This document shows, piece by piece, positions 36,246-48,134 of a DNA stretch of 64,000 bases (its first letter is position 1; every line of letters begins with the position of its first letter). The position numbers and the translations under genes are program-made. Source of the stretch: Muraenolepis orangiensis (taxonomy: Eukaryota; Chordata; Actinopteri; Gadiformes; Muraenolepididae); NCBI GenBank assembly GCA_027704905.1, contig CM051005.1:30831505-30895504 (forward strand). Reading direction: 5' to 3'. The notes under the pieces are model-generated. The model had not been told where the DNA came from and ran no database searches. It was given only the letters and a program-made list of their open reading frames with translations.

Positions 36246-37904
36246 ATGGTTTAACTGTAAGGATTAACAGTTCAGAACAGACCAATCAGAAGTCCTCATG
36301 GTGGTGACATCCCAGTGCTGATTAGCATATGTGATGAAGAAACCTGATGAACCAGCAAAACAACCTTTGTCCTTAATCAATAAAGGTTAAACCAGCCATC
36401 ACCACACACATACCTCCAGGAAAGCGCTAGCATGTACCATCTGCTCTGTTCACCTACACAACCTTCACAACACAAACTCTTAGAATGATCAGGTTTCCTT
36501 ATCGCCCTTGTGTCATGTGTCTTCAGGAGAAGCCCAAAGTAGCCATTTTAATGGCTTGTGGCAGCGTCGACTGCTACACCACATTACTAGCCAAAGGTAT
36601 CAACGCTAACCATATCTAGTTGGCATATTTCAAGCTGCTAAATAGTAGTATAGATAGACCTTACTTGCTAAATAGTGTCAAGCAATTCCGTATTCATTAA
36701 AATTCATACTTTCTTTGGTCAAACAAAGTATACATGTAGTCTGTGTCAAAGTAATCATCAGTGATCTCACTGTCTTCTCATACATGCGTGTTGTTTGATC
36801 CAAAGGCTGTGCCAGGAATTTATTCTATTTATAATATTTTCTTGAACACACCAGAAAAAGGGCCTTTTCTCCCTGGGAGGCCAAGTGGCAAGTGCTCAAG
36901 AAGGCTATCTATGCACTTCAATGATGTCCACAGTCCCTCAGAGATAGAGAGGAGTCCTGCTGTGGGATGAATGAGATCTGAATACTATATTTACATCTCC
37001 TTGATTTCACAGCGTTTGTCGCTTCTCCTACATGCATCATCTCCACTCCATAATTATTCCCAACCACGATAATTACCGTCGCGCCACGTTTATTGGCCGG
37101 TTGTCCTGTGTGGATCAAGGATGGATGATGTTCATGTTCTTAAAATTATGACTGCAACTTTTCCTTGGAAGCATAACGTTAATTGTAGTTCGAGTCTACG
37201 TCAGGCGTCGTCTCTGCATCACCTTTTCACTCCCAAAACACCAGCCAGTCGCTAAGCATTACCGAAAAGGTACAGGGTACTCGTTATTTCCAACCTCAGT
37301 CATAAAACAAAGCAGTGAAGGAACACCATTTTGCTGCTTGAGGCTTCTCGCAGTACATGAATAAAACATGTGGAGCCTACAGAGTTCTCTGGATGTTACT
37401 AATGGTGCTGCTGCCTCTCCATAATACGGGAGTAGAATCAGTACAGCGGTGAATCTGGGAGAACCGCATCGCCGATTCGTATCACACCTGAACCGCCCGT
37501 ACCCACCGCCTGCTCCCTGTCCGTATCGAAGGGCCCGTCGTGGTGTGGAGAGGACGACGTTATTTAATAGCCCAGCAGGGTTTTCCCCATCCGTGCCGAT
37601 ATCATCTCCATCCCCACAATACGGAAAACCCTCAGAGGTGATGGGGACTTTTTAAATTTTCTTTCTTCTGAAATCCATTTTTATGTGATCGGGGCTCCAT
37701 GCTCAGAGAAGTCAGGGGAACGCTATGACTCCCTTCTCTCCACACTGTGGGGAGAAAAGGGAGACGAGGGCCGCCATCAGCCTCCTCCCTCCCCCCTCCC
37801 CCCCTCCTCATCCCCAAAGATGATCAGATCTGAAAGTTACCTTCTAAATGTGCTCATTAATCCCTAGTAGTAGTGTGCCATCTCATCCTCTTCAGTTACC
37901 TTAA
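36246..37904. other. Unassigned non-coding sequence
   Basis: No exon or element was recognised. A pyrimidine-rich stretch at 37780-37810 gives proline-rich frames without other support. Confidence 0.45.
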
Positions 37905-39985
37905 TTGATCTACCCCCCCCTCCCCCTACCCCCCCTCCCCCATCCCCTCTACAACCATTCCCCTCCAGCCCCCCAGCCCTGCTGTCCCCCCTCCCCCACG
38001 GTCCCTCTCCAGCGTCAACATACCTGTTCTCTCTCCCCCACCACCACTACCTCACCCCTCCCCCATCAACACAACAGTGACTCTTCCTGCCCCCACACAC
38101 GGCACACATACCTTCACAGCTGAGCAGGTGAGGAAAGTGCTGTGCAGGCTCCATCCAGGCAAGGCTGCAGGTCCTGACGGCGTCAGCCCGAGGGTCCTCA
38201 AAACATGTGCTGCCCAGCTGAGTGGAGTCCTGCAGTACATCTTCAACCTGAGCATGAGACTGGAGAGGGTCCCTGTGCTGTGGAAGACATCCTGCCTGGT
38301 GCCGGTTCCGAAGAAGGCACGTCCCAGCACCTCAAACGACTACAGACCGGTGGCGCTGACGTCCCACGTGGCGAAGTCCTTTGAGAGGCTGGTCCTGTCG
38401 CTTCGTCGGCCCCTGGTCAGATCATCGCTGGACCCTCTTCAGTTTGCCTACCAGCCGAAACTGGGAGTGGAGGACGCCATCATCTTCCTGCTTCATCGTG
38501 CCTACGCCCACTTGGACAGACCCGGGAGCACTGTGAGAATCATGTTTTTCGACTTCTCCAGTGCGTTCAACACCATCCGGCCTGCCCTGCTGGGGAGTAA
38601 GCTGACGGCGATGAAGGTGGACTCTTCCCTGGTGTCCTGGATTACTGACTATTTGACGGGTCGTCCACAGTTTGTCAGACTGCAGGACTGTGTGTCTGAC
38701 ACTGTGGTCAGCAGCACTGGTGCTCCAGAGGGAACGGTTCTTTCCCCATTCCTGTTCACCCTTTACACCTCAGACTTCCAGTACAACTCTGTGTCCTGTC
38801 ATCTGCAGAAGTTCTCGGACGACTCTGCAGTTGTTGGTTGTGTCAGCGAGGGAAACGATGAGGAGTACAGGGGCGTCGTGGACTCCTTCGTTGAGTGGTG
38901 TGAGCTGAACCACATGCAGCTCAACACTGACAAGACGAAGGAGATGGTGGTGGACTTCCGCAGGAGGAAATCTACCCCCACACCCATTTCCATCAAGGGT
39001 GTGTCCGCTGAAGTTGTTCAGGAATATAAATACCTGGGAGTTCATCTGGACAACAAACTGGTCTGGGCCAAGAACTCTGAGGCTGTTTACAAGAAGGGCC
39101 AGAGCCGTATCTACTTCCTGCGGAGGCTCCGGTCCTTCAACGTTTGTAACAAGATGCTGAATATGTTCTACCAGTCGGTGGTAGCCAGTGCCATCTTCTC
39201 CGGTGTCGTGTGCTGGGGAAGCAGGTTGAGGTCAGCAGATGCCAACAAGATCAGCAGGATTGTCAGGAATGCTGGCGCTGTCCTGGGGGTCCAGCTGGAC
39301 TCCTTGTTGGTGGTGTCTGAGAGGAGGATGCTGCGCAAGCTGCGTAGTATCCTTGACAACAACTGTCACCCTCTCCATCAGGTGCTGACCTCATATAGAA
39401 GCACCTTTAGCAACAGACTCATTCCACCCAGGTGCACCACAGAACGCCACAGGAAGTCCTTTCTTCCTGTGGCCATCAGTCTCTATAATTCATCTACCTC
39501 GGGTCGTGAGAGGGACAGTGGAGACTCAGGGACCTGAGGCCAACGCACTATTATTATTATTATTTTTTGGTCAACGCACTGTAAATCATTTCACTGTAAT
39601 TTTGCACTGTAAATTCTATTTCACTTTTCACTTTTCACACGTCACTTTTTCAGTATTCATCTGAGTTATTTATTAATATATTATTACTGCCAATTTGCAC
39701 TATACGTATTGTTGTGTATTGTATATACCTACGTATTACTGTAATAATACTGTAAATTGTGCAATTCATCTACTCATCTATCAATACACTTAGATTAATT
39801 TAGAGTTATTTTAGTTATATTTTGTTTATACTAGTTTTATTTAGTTAGTTGTTGTTATTTAGTTGTTAGCTTAGGTATTAGTATATTTGTGTGTGCATTT
39901 ATTCCCCCTGTGTCAACTGTTGCACCTTAATTTCCCTCGGGATTAATAAAGTTTCTTGAATCTTGAATCTTGAATCTTAAATCTT
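37905..39985 (+). mobile_element. Rex1 LINE, 5'-truncated
   Basis: It comprises a C-rich, proline-coding linker (37905-38070), an open reverse-transcriptase frame, and a 3' UTR with ATTAATAAAGTTTCTTGAATC, ending in a (TTGAATC)n tail at 39954-39985. The endonuclease is missing, as in most LINE copies. Confidence 0.85.
38077..39537 (+). CDS. Rex1 reverse transcriptase (partial ORF2)
   Basis: 486 codons are open from a GTG at 38077; the true N-terminus is lost. This is the reverse transcriptase of a Rex1 non-LTR retrotransposon, which copies element RNA at a nicked target. Motifs appear in order: AEQVRKVLCRLHPGKAAGPDG (fingers), NDYRPVALTS, IMFFDFSSAFNTIRP (motif A, catalytic D), STGAPEGTVLSPFLFTLYT (motif B) and KFSDDSAVVG (motif C, F-S-D-D, as is usual in Rex1). 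A thumb follows with KYLGVHLDNKLVW and GQSRIYFLRRLRSFNV, and the frame ends shortly after FLPVAISLYNSS. A long frame without stops suggests a fairly young copy, but without an endonuclease it cannot move by itself. Confidence 0.85.
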   Translation: MTLPAPTHGTHTFTAEQVRKVLCRLHPGKAAGPDGVSPRVLKTCAAQLSGVLQYIFNLSMRLERVPVLWKTSCLVPVPKKARPSTSNDYRPVALTSHVAKSFERLVLSLRRPLVRSSLDPLQFAYQPKLGVEDAIIFLLHRAYAHLDRPGSTVRIMFFDFSSAFNTIRPALLGSKLTAMKVDSSLVSWITDYLTGRPQFVRLQDCVSDTVVSSTGAPEGTVLSPFLFTLYTSDFQYNSVSCHLQKFSDDSAVVGCVSEGNDEEYRGVVDSFVEWCELNHMQLNTDKTKEMVVDFRRRKSTPTPISIKGVSAEVVQEYKYLGVHLDNKLVWAKNSEAVYKKGQSRIYFLRRLRSFNVCNKMLNMFYQSVVASAIFSGVVCWGSRLRSADANKISRIVRNAGAVLGVQLDSLLVVSERRMLRKLRSILDNNCHPLHQVLTSYRSTFSNRLIPPRCTTERHRKSFLPVAISLYNSSTSGRERDSGDSGT

Positions 39986-40869
39986 GAATTGATGTATCAC
40001 TGCTTATTAAATAAAAGAGGGGCACATTTTTTATGTGCCCGTCCTGTTTGGGGTGCATGCATATAACGGGTATGCATATAATGTGCGTTGTGTCGACACA
40101 CAACAGTAACACTCCCAGTCTGTGTCTGTGTTCTGTCTTTGTTTAGGTCCCAGAGGACCTCAAACCCCAGCAGCAGATGCACCACTTAAGTGCTTCGTCA
40201 CCGTGGAAGTCGTCCAGGTATTCTCTCGGCAGGGTGTCAGCCTGACTCTCACCGAGCATCAGGCCATGCCAACGATGCTATTCTGGGATGCATGGGCCAA
40301 CATGTCTGATCAATGTGACGGAACCATAGTCAACAGACCACCAGAGTGATGCAATGTTGTTTATCACAGGGACATATATATCCTGAGCTGGTTCTGCTGC
40401 CGTCTGGTTTTGGTTGTTAAAGAGATGGAGAGAGTCAGTAGGATTTAGAGTGTGACACACTGCCGCTGAATCAGCCTTCAGTGTTCACCTTCTAGTATTC
40501 AGTCTAGCCTGAGACGCTTCAATGAATTCATCATATCAGTTTCACTTATTCAACATGGATGGAGATGATGCTCTTTTAATGTTGTTATAATGGAGATTTT
40601 AAATGGTGCACCATTGGCACAGTAATAGGTTCAGGTGACAAACCACTTTTGAGCTAAATACCGGTAGCATTGTAAAGGATGCTCCCACCAGTAGTGATGT
40701 AGCCTATTAAGTAGAACACACGACAGACAATAAAACCCCTTAGATTAGTCTTTATCAATCTTAAACCACACTATAATAATATTGATAGTAATATTTAGAT
40801 CGAATATAACTATGGGGACAGTGGCAAATAAAGACTATTACTACTAATCAATTATTATTCCTTCACCTA
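39986..40869. other. Unassigned non-coding sequence
   Basis: A frame at 40122-40349 has no recognisable motif. Nothing else was seen. Confidence 0.45.
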
Positions 40870-41775
40870 CACATCGTCTTTAACAATGTTTTGAATTGCA
40901 TTGCTTCAGATGCACTACAGAGAGTCCCTTCTTGAATGTGAATTCCCACAGGCCTTGAAAACTGCAGTTATTGAGCATCGTCTGAAAATAATGATTAATA
41001 GTCATTAGTAATTTCAGGCCTATACCAAACTTATCTTTTCTCAGTAAAATTGTTTTTCAGTCTGGATTCCGAGCCCATCACAGCATTCGGCTGTTGACAA
41101 GGTTTTAAATGACATTCACTTACCAACTGACTGGAAACATCTCAGTTGACCCAGTGGATCATAGCATGATGAGTGACAGGCTAGACAGTTGCCCAGTGGA
41201 TCATAGCATGATGAGTGACAGGCTAGACAGTTGACCCAGTGGATCATAGCATGATGAGTGACAGGCTAGACAGTTGACCCAGTGGATCATAGCATGATGA
41301 GTGACAGGCTAGACAGTTGACCCAGTGGATCATAGCATGATGAGTGACAGGCTAGACAGTTGGGTTTTATCTGGTGCAGCGTTACGTTTGTTCAAGTCTT
41401 ACATAAACACTACTCTGTGTCTATTGTGTATCTATTGTGTATCTGAGCAGACACAAAGGTTTACCAAGGATCAATTCTTTGGCCGCTTCTGTTCTAAACT
41501 AGGTCAACCTACTTCTCTGAATTCTGTAAAACAGCAATATTGCCTACAACTACTATGCAGATCAATGTGCAATCAAATGTACGTTTCTTTATCAACTAAC
41601 GACTTTGGTCCCATTGACACACTTCTCAAGTGTATTGAGAAAACCAATGTCTGGATGTGCCACAATCTCTTCCAGCTGAACAAAGACAAAACTCACGCAA
41701 TTATTTTTGGTGCCAAAGATGAAAGAGTTAAAGTAAACACTTATATTGAATCTCTATCATTGAAGACTTAAAAAC
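40870..41775 (+). mobile_element. L2-like LINE, decayed, with internal tandem repeat
   Basis: Fragments of an L2-type ORF2 run in order: EFPQALKTAVIEH, a SQSGFRAHHS-like stretch in a shifted frame, VLNDIHLPTD, DHSMMSDRLDSWVLSGAALR with LFKSYI, and FGPIDTLLKCIEKTNVWMCH with NLFQLNKDKTHAIIFGAKDE. The catalytic region between them is largely deleted. The subfamily differs from the Maui-like copies elsewhere in the window. Confidence 0.75.
41146..41362. repeat. 43-bp tandem repeat, five units
   Basis: The unit GTTGACCCAGTGGATCATAG plus CATGATGAGTGACAGGCTAGACA occurs five times. The second unit lacks one A. It amplifies the D-H-S-M-M-S-D-R-L segment of the L2-like LINE. Confidence 0.9.
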
Positions 41776-41800
41776 CAAGTCAGAAATGGTTGGTGTATTT

Positions 41801-42052
41801 AATGCTGGCTTTTTATATAGCGCTTTTATCCAAAGCGCTTTACAAGTCATGTCCTCACATTACCCATTTATACACCGACGGCGGAGTCAGCCATGCAAGG
41901 AGACAGTCAGCACGTTGGGAGCAGTTAGGGTTAGGGTGTCTTGCTCAAGGACACCTCGACAGTTTTTTTTGCTAGGAGGAGCCGGGGGATCGAACCAGCG
42001 TCCTTTCGGTTGTGAGGCGACCGCTCTACCTCCTGAGCTATACTGCCGCCCC
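41801..42052 (-). mobile_element. tRNA-derived SINE (type 1)
   Basis: On the minus strand it starts GGGCGGCAGTATAGCTCAGG, with GTAGAGCGGTCGCCTCACAA, then B-box-like GGTTCGATCC and the shared body. It ends AAAAAGCCAGCATT. Confidence 0.85.
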
Positions 42053-42789
42053 TGTATTTATGGACCAACCTAAACTTTAACACTCATTTCTGTTTTTCAC
42101 GGCTTTAAATTGATGCACGTAAATATGTAATTTTTTTACATTTCTGCAGCTTTGCTTTGATTGGTCAATAGCACGTTTAGTATTTCAGGGCTAGGATTGG
42201 CTTTCATTTTAACTGGTGTTTGGGATGTTTCATTTTAAGATATAATAGGACAATCGTTTAAAGAAAGGAGATACAGAGCAAGAAAGGTTTCTAACTAACA
42301 ATAATTGTTGATCTTCTCATGAGTGGGAGGAAGTTAAATCAATTACACGATTTTAGGGCACACTAGAATTTACTTCAAAATGTTCATCTCATTAGTTTGG
42401 GATCAACATGTATTTTTAAACCACTGTGGTCTATAACCAATTATCTCCCCCACAGCAATATGAGTGCTATATCATGTTGTATTTATAACTGGATGGCAAA
42501 GCAAGGCAGCCTTGACTCTGGTGAAACGCTGAGATGAAGCTGAGCTACTACAGGAGATATATTCAGCTTTTAAATGTAATAATAAAAACTCATTGGTATA
42601 TCGGATGGGTATCTGCAGATACCTTTGATTAGAGCTTTGTATGAACAATGGAAAAGTGATATTATGCCATCCCTACACCAACTTTTGTACTCTCAGCTTT
42701 TCAATATGATTATATTTAAAGGTGTAAGGTTTGAGGTGTAAAGAGAGAGAAATAAAAAAAGAGTAGAACAGACTGAAAAATGAACCCCC
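42053..42789. other. Unassigned non-coding sequence
   Basis: Nothing is recognisable. Confidence 0.45.
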
Positions 42790-43035
42790 ATGTGGCGGTT
42801 GACCAATGCCCCACGCCAGTGAAGTGGCTTCTTGTGGGCTGCTAGAACACCAGGACGCAGGTAGTTGTGAAGTCAACCGGTTTGTTGCAGAATTGAGAAT
42901 GGCTTGGCCCGGGCTCCTACAGAGTGTGTGTGTGTGGTGGCTGGTTTTTGGCTGTGCAGCCTCACCACCAGCACCAGACTCTGATCAGTCTGCCTCGGCA
43001 GCCACTAACTACACACACTCCACAACCACAAACCC
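42790..43035 (+). repeat. Interspersed repeat shared with 60290-60970
   Basis: The order ACCAGGACGCAG, TTGTTGCAGAATTGAGAA, GGGCTCCTACAGAGTGTGTG, GGTGGCTGGTTT, GACTCTGATCAGTCTG and ACACACACTCCACA recurs in the same orientation near 60335-60960. The family is not identified. Confidence 0.65.
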
Positions 43036-44590
43036 TCTCTCTCTTTGCTCCCTCCCTATGTTTCTCAGCCATTGAGATGTTAACATTGTGTGCGTGAAAG
43101 TGATTGACAGATGAACAGACGAATTGCCCGTCCAGAAGAGTGCAAATACACTTTAGCATAACTTGACGTTTGAAAGCAGACAAACGCATCTCTATTTACT
43201 TCTCTTTACTTTACTTTACTTTTCATCGCTTGTCCCTCTTCCGGGTCAATTTAAGATCAAACCAAGGCTAATCATATTTAAAACTACAGGCGGAACTAAT
43301 TACATTTACGCTAGCGTCATCACAAACAAACAGTACACATCTACGAACAATCTAATGACTTTCACTGACTCATGGCCCTGTTTTATGTTCAACATTGGAA
43401 ATGGAAAATCTGCCTAAAACGGTAGAAATCCACATATGTGCCACACTAAAAAGCAATTGGTTTACATCATGGTCTTCTATTACAAGCATCAGCAAAAGGT
43501 TCTTAGCGTTACCAACACCTTTAAGTAAGGTATTCATTTATACATTATAACTTCCCCTTATCCTAACCCTTATGCTCATAATGCTTATTACAGCATTAAC
43601 TCATGTTTATGAATAGTTAACTAATGTACCCTGATTGTAAAGTGTTATAAAAATGCTTTACCAACAGCCGCCAACAGCGCCTGAGGCACTTCACAGTCAA
43701 TCACTATCAATCAATACTGTCTGATTGTCTCTCCAGAACATGCACTCCAACCCTGTACAGTTCCAGAGAATTGCTCAGTGTTGGGTCTAAGCCTCTAAGC
43801 ACATTTAAATGCTCATGAAATGTTCTGAGAAAACTGTGATGAGAGTGTTTGATGATAGCTTCTCAGATCCCGCTAGCTCTGCTAACGGTAAAGAATGCTC
43901 AGGCTGATGAGGCATTCCAACGTTGGACGTTGAGTAAGTGAACAACACAATGGCTGACTTATGCTGTGTAAAAGCTCCACGAACAAACAACGCCGTTCAC
44001 ACTGGGTCATGTTTTCTTCCTTCTTCCTATCATTAACTTTGCTTCGTTCCTGTCCATCTGGATTCAAGCCAAGCCACAGTGACACATGCTGCTTGATAAA
44101 CTGCTGGCTCCGCTCACTACCGCTCTCCACAGAGGAGTAGAGAGACTTAAGGATGGAACACTTCTCACTTTGAAGTCACAGTGGCTTAAAAAGTTGTTTT
44201 TTCAAACGGCCTCTCTTAGAGCAACCTTTTTGCCATCTCTTTATCCGCTCCCCCCGCCAGCGGTCCACCTGTCAAACCCATACGCATGTTAACACTTCAA
44301 AAGCACATTTAACGTCACATTGCGGCACTGCGGAAGTGGCAGACGTTCACAGTAGTGCTGTTGAGCAGGCATTTGCTGTTAAAAGCGATACGCTTCAAAG
44401 GCGTTTGACGGCTGACGACGGTGGTCCTCTGCAGGTGGTTGGCAGCTGTGAAAGACACGCTTTAGAGCCATTGTATTGCAAAGTGCGGCGAGAAAAGCGC
44501 TTGAAAGGAAACTCCTCCTTAAAAGATAGCTGGGGAACATTGACATGTTACAGATGCTCTAGAACCAAAGAAGGAATAGCAGTGAGAAGG
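43036..44590. other. Non-coding sequence, part of right-arm homology
   Basis: No gene was seen. 44150-44590 pairs with 4060-4410 in inverted orientation. Short open frames there are not supported. Confidence 0.5.
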
Positions 44591-44591
44591 A

Positions 44592-46490
44592 GTCACTCTG
44601 GCAAGGCTGTTCTCATAAACTATACGTAGAATTCCGTACAAAAAAACCTTTGTTTCGTAGGAAATTGTACGTATCAACCCAGTGCGCATGCGCAAACTTC
44701 TGCAGCTATAATGTCAAGCACAGTCACGTTTCCTTGTATTCTCGGAGGGAAATGTAATAGATAGATAGATATTTTTTTAGCGAGAAATGTGTGTTTTACT
44801 CTCACACACTATGTTCAGTGAATTTATACCATCTTTAGTTTTTGAGTTATTGCAAAGATTTGTTCAGGTTTCTATTGTTGCTATGGATGCTGATATCACT
44901 ACTATTACTATTACTATTACTAATCCATCGGATTGCAGCAGCACTGAGCTGCACCCTCTCGTTTGGAAACCACATTATATGTTTAAAAAAATTAATAAAC
45001 CACAATATTAACACAAATAGATCGAGGGACGAGACCCAGATGTGTGTAAAGAACTACAATTTGCAGTGTGCTGTGTCACACGTTTCGTAGTTCTAATGTG
45101 TTTTCCCTATTATGTGAAATTGGGGGTCAGATTTGATCTTTCTTTTTTGTAAAAAGGGTGAAATCATGTTTTTTACAGGTTGTGACCCTGCTGAGTGACA
45201 CCCCCAAGAGGTCAAGATCTTTCCAAACCCGTTGATCCCATGTCTATAGCACGTTTTTTGGCTTCCCTGTAAACCTTCAAAGGTGGCACAGGTTCCAGGT
45301 TCAAAGGTCACCCCTGAGGAGCCGGAACTGCCCACACCCTTCATACTGACATATGCTACTTGCTAGATCAAAACCAATGATGCCAATGATGTCTTCATGG
45401 TTGTCCTACGACTAAGTTTAATTTTCATCTTGCTTCAAGCCAAAGCTACTTGCAGGTATACTTTCTCTGAGCCTTTTAGTGCCAAGCTGGATAAAATCAG
45501 TCATACATTTTTTAAGAGGTATGAAATAGCCAAATGTGTTCAATATATTTATGTTTGCCTTATGCACAGTCATACTTTTCAATTCGGACCGGTTTAGACT
45601 CTATTTTACTGTTTAACATACATCTTTTCCAATTAAACTTAATATTATCACGTCTCAACCAGCCTGAAGAGGGCGCTAAAATCCCAACCTAGATTAAATC
45701 TAAACCTAAACATGTAAATAATAATAAATAAATAATTGATAAAAACATATGAATGATAGTTAACGGGGGGGGGGGGGTGCGCAGCCCAAACACACTTTCA
45801 TGTGTCACCATAGCAACGGATATACATGTTGCAGAATCTTCGCCATAACTAACAAATTCATTGACCAAATATTTTTAAACTTAAGTGCATATTTCTCACT
45901 AGAAATGTTATCAAACCGTATTTCAGAGTAACCTTAACATGTGTTTGTATCGTGAGAAACAAAGTCATAAAAACATACATGTATAAGTGTTATTTTGGAC
46001 ATGATTTCAGCTGCTCTGTTCGCCGACTGAAAGGGGCGGGAACGAACGTACGTACGATTCCTGCAACACAAAGTGCACTGTATTTTCGCAGGGAATCTTA
46101 CGAACCCGTTCATGAGAATGCGTTGCTGCAGGTGCTTGCGCAAACACACTTATATAGAGATGGAGTGTGCGCATGCGCACTGATGGCTCTGAAAAAATGT
46201 CCGTGGAAATTTTCGTAATAATTACGAAACTAAAGATCGGATACATTCACTGAAGGACGATTGTGACAAACAACGGCCCATTTCTCGCTAGAAATGTTCT
46301 CAAAACATATTTAAATGGCCAAATTATATGATTTATTTGCATTTTCCACTGCTGTGGGCCGCGCATGTGCACTGGTTGCTGTACGTACGATTTCCTACGA
46401 AACAAAGTGCACTGTTTTTTCATAGGGAATCCTACGAACCGGTTTATGAGAATGTGTTGCTCTGGCATGGGTGCAGAGACTGTCTTGACA
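44592..46490. repeat. Cluster of three related short repeats (MITE-like)
   Basis: The word series TACGTACGATT, GCAACACAAAGTGCACTGT, then GGGAATC and TTACGAACC, then TATGAGAATG occurs at 46043-46135 and 46381-46465. It also occurs in the opposite orientation at 44600-44690, each time close to a CGCATGCGCA word. Related GCTAGAAATGTTATCAAA words occur at 45897 and 46285. This suggests several copies of one short, palindromic non-autonomous element. The ends were not defined. A run of 13 G lies at about 45765-45777. Confidence 0.5.
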
Positions 46491-46936
46491 CGCTCTGACA
46501 AACTGCTGTCCATACGGTGGTTCACGTTCGGGTGATGTTCCCATTTATTAATCGGTAAAAATCCAACGAAACATGACACGGTTGATGCAATAAAGAACAA
46601 TAAAGTGCGATGGTGACCTGTAACAAAGGAGTAAATCAGCAGCCGCGCAAGCGGTAAAAACCACATAACCTCCCTTACCGCACCTGATTACCTCCACCTG
46701 TGCTTATAAAGAATAACCCTCTGTATAATAACCTGACGTATAACATAAACTAACAGATTTGGCTCCTACACCTTCGCTATAGTGGGCAACAATATGTACA
46801 CTTTTAAACATGTAAACAACTAAAACGATGAGGTGATCTCCTCCGGCGACGCCATCTTGTTCAAACCACGGTCCCAGCTAGAAATCTTCAGATATATTAC
46901 TAAAAAAACACTAAGGTGTGGCCCCGCCCCTCCCAG

Positions 46937-47133
46937 TTAGATGAAGTATTCCTTAGTGGTTTCACTGGGGATGTTGTGGGAGTCGGCCTGGGGGTTGAAG
47001 GGAGCCTCGGAGCTGCCCTCGGGTTTGGCTCCCTTGGCTCCCGGGTTTCCGTAGGTCTCTTTCCTTCTGTAGAGGAATACAGCCGCCACCGCCAGCCCCA
47101 ACGCCGCCAAGAAGATGACCACCGCTATCACGC
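46937..47133 (-). CDS. cntnap5-like: cntnap-like last exon: transmembrane helix and cytoplasmic tail
   Basis: On the minus strand, after the acceptor TTTTGTCTCACAG, the exon reads GVIAVVIFLAALGLAVAAVF, a hydrophobic membrane helix. LYRRKETYGNPGAKGAK follows, a basic juxtamembrane stretch of the kind that binds protein 4.1-type FERM domains. The tail of about 45 residues ends in KEYFI then TAA at 46937-46939. An E-Y-F/I ending is a PDZ-ligand-like C-terminus found in CNTNAP3/4/5 proteins. It enters in phase 1, so the split glycine is completed from either the laminin-G exon or the 48-nt exon. The next exon upstream on this strand is 54726-54941. This is the only copy of the exon in the window. 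It has no stops or shifts. Confidence 0.85.
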
Positions 47134-47205
47134 CTGTGAGACAAAAAAGCATGTGCAATTAGGAATGCAAAACAGAACCATGATGATGTAAGGAGGATGT
47201 AATCC

Positions 47206-47405
47206 TCTTTATTGGTCACATACATGGACACAAAGTGGAATGTGTTTCTCTGCGTTTAATCCATCCTAGTATTAGGAGCAGTGGGCAGCTATTGTATATA
47301 AAGTGCCCGGGGAGCAGTAAGGGTGCCTTGCTCAGGTTTTACGGGGACTTTAACCCGCGACCTTACGGTTCCCAAGCCCCAACAGAATGAGCTACTGCCA
47401 CCCAG
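47206..47405 (-). mobile_element. tRNA-derived SINE (type 2)
   Basis: The minus strand starts GGGTGGCAGTAGCTCATTCT with a B-box-like GGTCGCGGGTTAAAGTCC. It continues with GAGCAAGGCACCCTTACTGC and TAATACTAGGATGGATTAAA, and ends in a TTCCACTTTGTGTCCATG-type tail. It is inserted in the intron next to the last cntnap exon. Other copies are at 55697 and in part at 24225. Confidence 0.8.
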
Positions 47406-47805
47406 CATACATGCATTTAAGAGGATACAATGCATGTTCATAGTCTGTTTGTACACTGACAAATACAAGTTAAATTAAGTTAAGAAGTAAGTGAATAACA
47501 AGATTAAAAAACAATCATGGCCATGACATTTCTCTTCTTCACACATCAAACAAGATTTAGTGAAAGATGGATGAAACTATAAATGCTTGTGTTCACCTCT
47601 CCTCAATTCTTAAAGTAGACAAGTAGACCTCTAGGGAGGGTCCAGGGTGTGTGTCAGTCTTGATCAACAGCCAAATCCTGTGAGTACATTTTTTACAATG
47701 TTTTTGTGTCCTTTAAATATATTAAACTGTGAAGAATATTAGGTCAAATATTCAAATATTCAAATAAGTCAGATATTATTAGACTTTCCATATCTTGGCT
47801 AAACT

Positions 47806-47818
47806 ACTAAGGGTTCAC
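47806..47818 (-). pseudogene. Remnant of the 48-nt juxtamembrane cntnap exon, right copy
   Basis: The acceptor (GTGAATACAG) and the first 13 exon bases GTGAACCCTTAGT match the left-arm exon at 2422. Immediately after, the sequences diverge and an in-frame TAG follows. No donor is present. If it were spliced in, the protein would stop before the membrane helix. Skipping it keeps the frame, because the intact exon is 48 nt. Confidence 0.65.
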
Positions 47819-47880
47819 CTGTATTCACTGAATCAGACTGGTCTACCGTAAGCAAGAGAGAGGATGTATGGCAGAGAGGA

Positions 47881-47920
47881 GAAGAAGAAGAAGAAGAAGA
47901 AGAAGAAGAAGAAGAAGAAG
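47881..47920. repeat. (GAA)n at the 3' border of the Tx1 LINE
   Basis: About 13 pure GAA units ((TTC)n in the element's orientation) directly abut the end of the LINE. Confidence 0.95.
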
Positions 47921-48134
47921 ATTTGATTTTTAAACAAATTATATTTGCATTTGTTTTAAACATACACCCACCCTGTAAAAGAGTCTGAACAAACCTAATA
48001 CATTACACAATCAAGAAAAAAATAAAACAGATTTCCATGACTACCAAATAAATATCATTTAAAAAACCGTTTTACCCATAATAAAAACATCCTCTTTTAC
48101 ACACTTTAAAAACAAAAAAAACTACACCTATCCT

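Noticed and set aside
37685..38123. Proline-rich host protein upstream of the Rex1 frame
   Set aside because: The C-rich sequence is best explained as the linker of the truncated Rex1 element plus low-complexity sequence. The frames are open because of composition.
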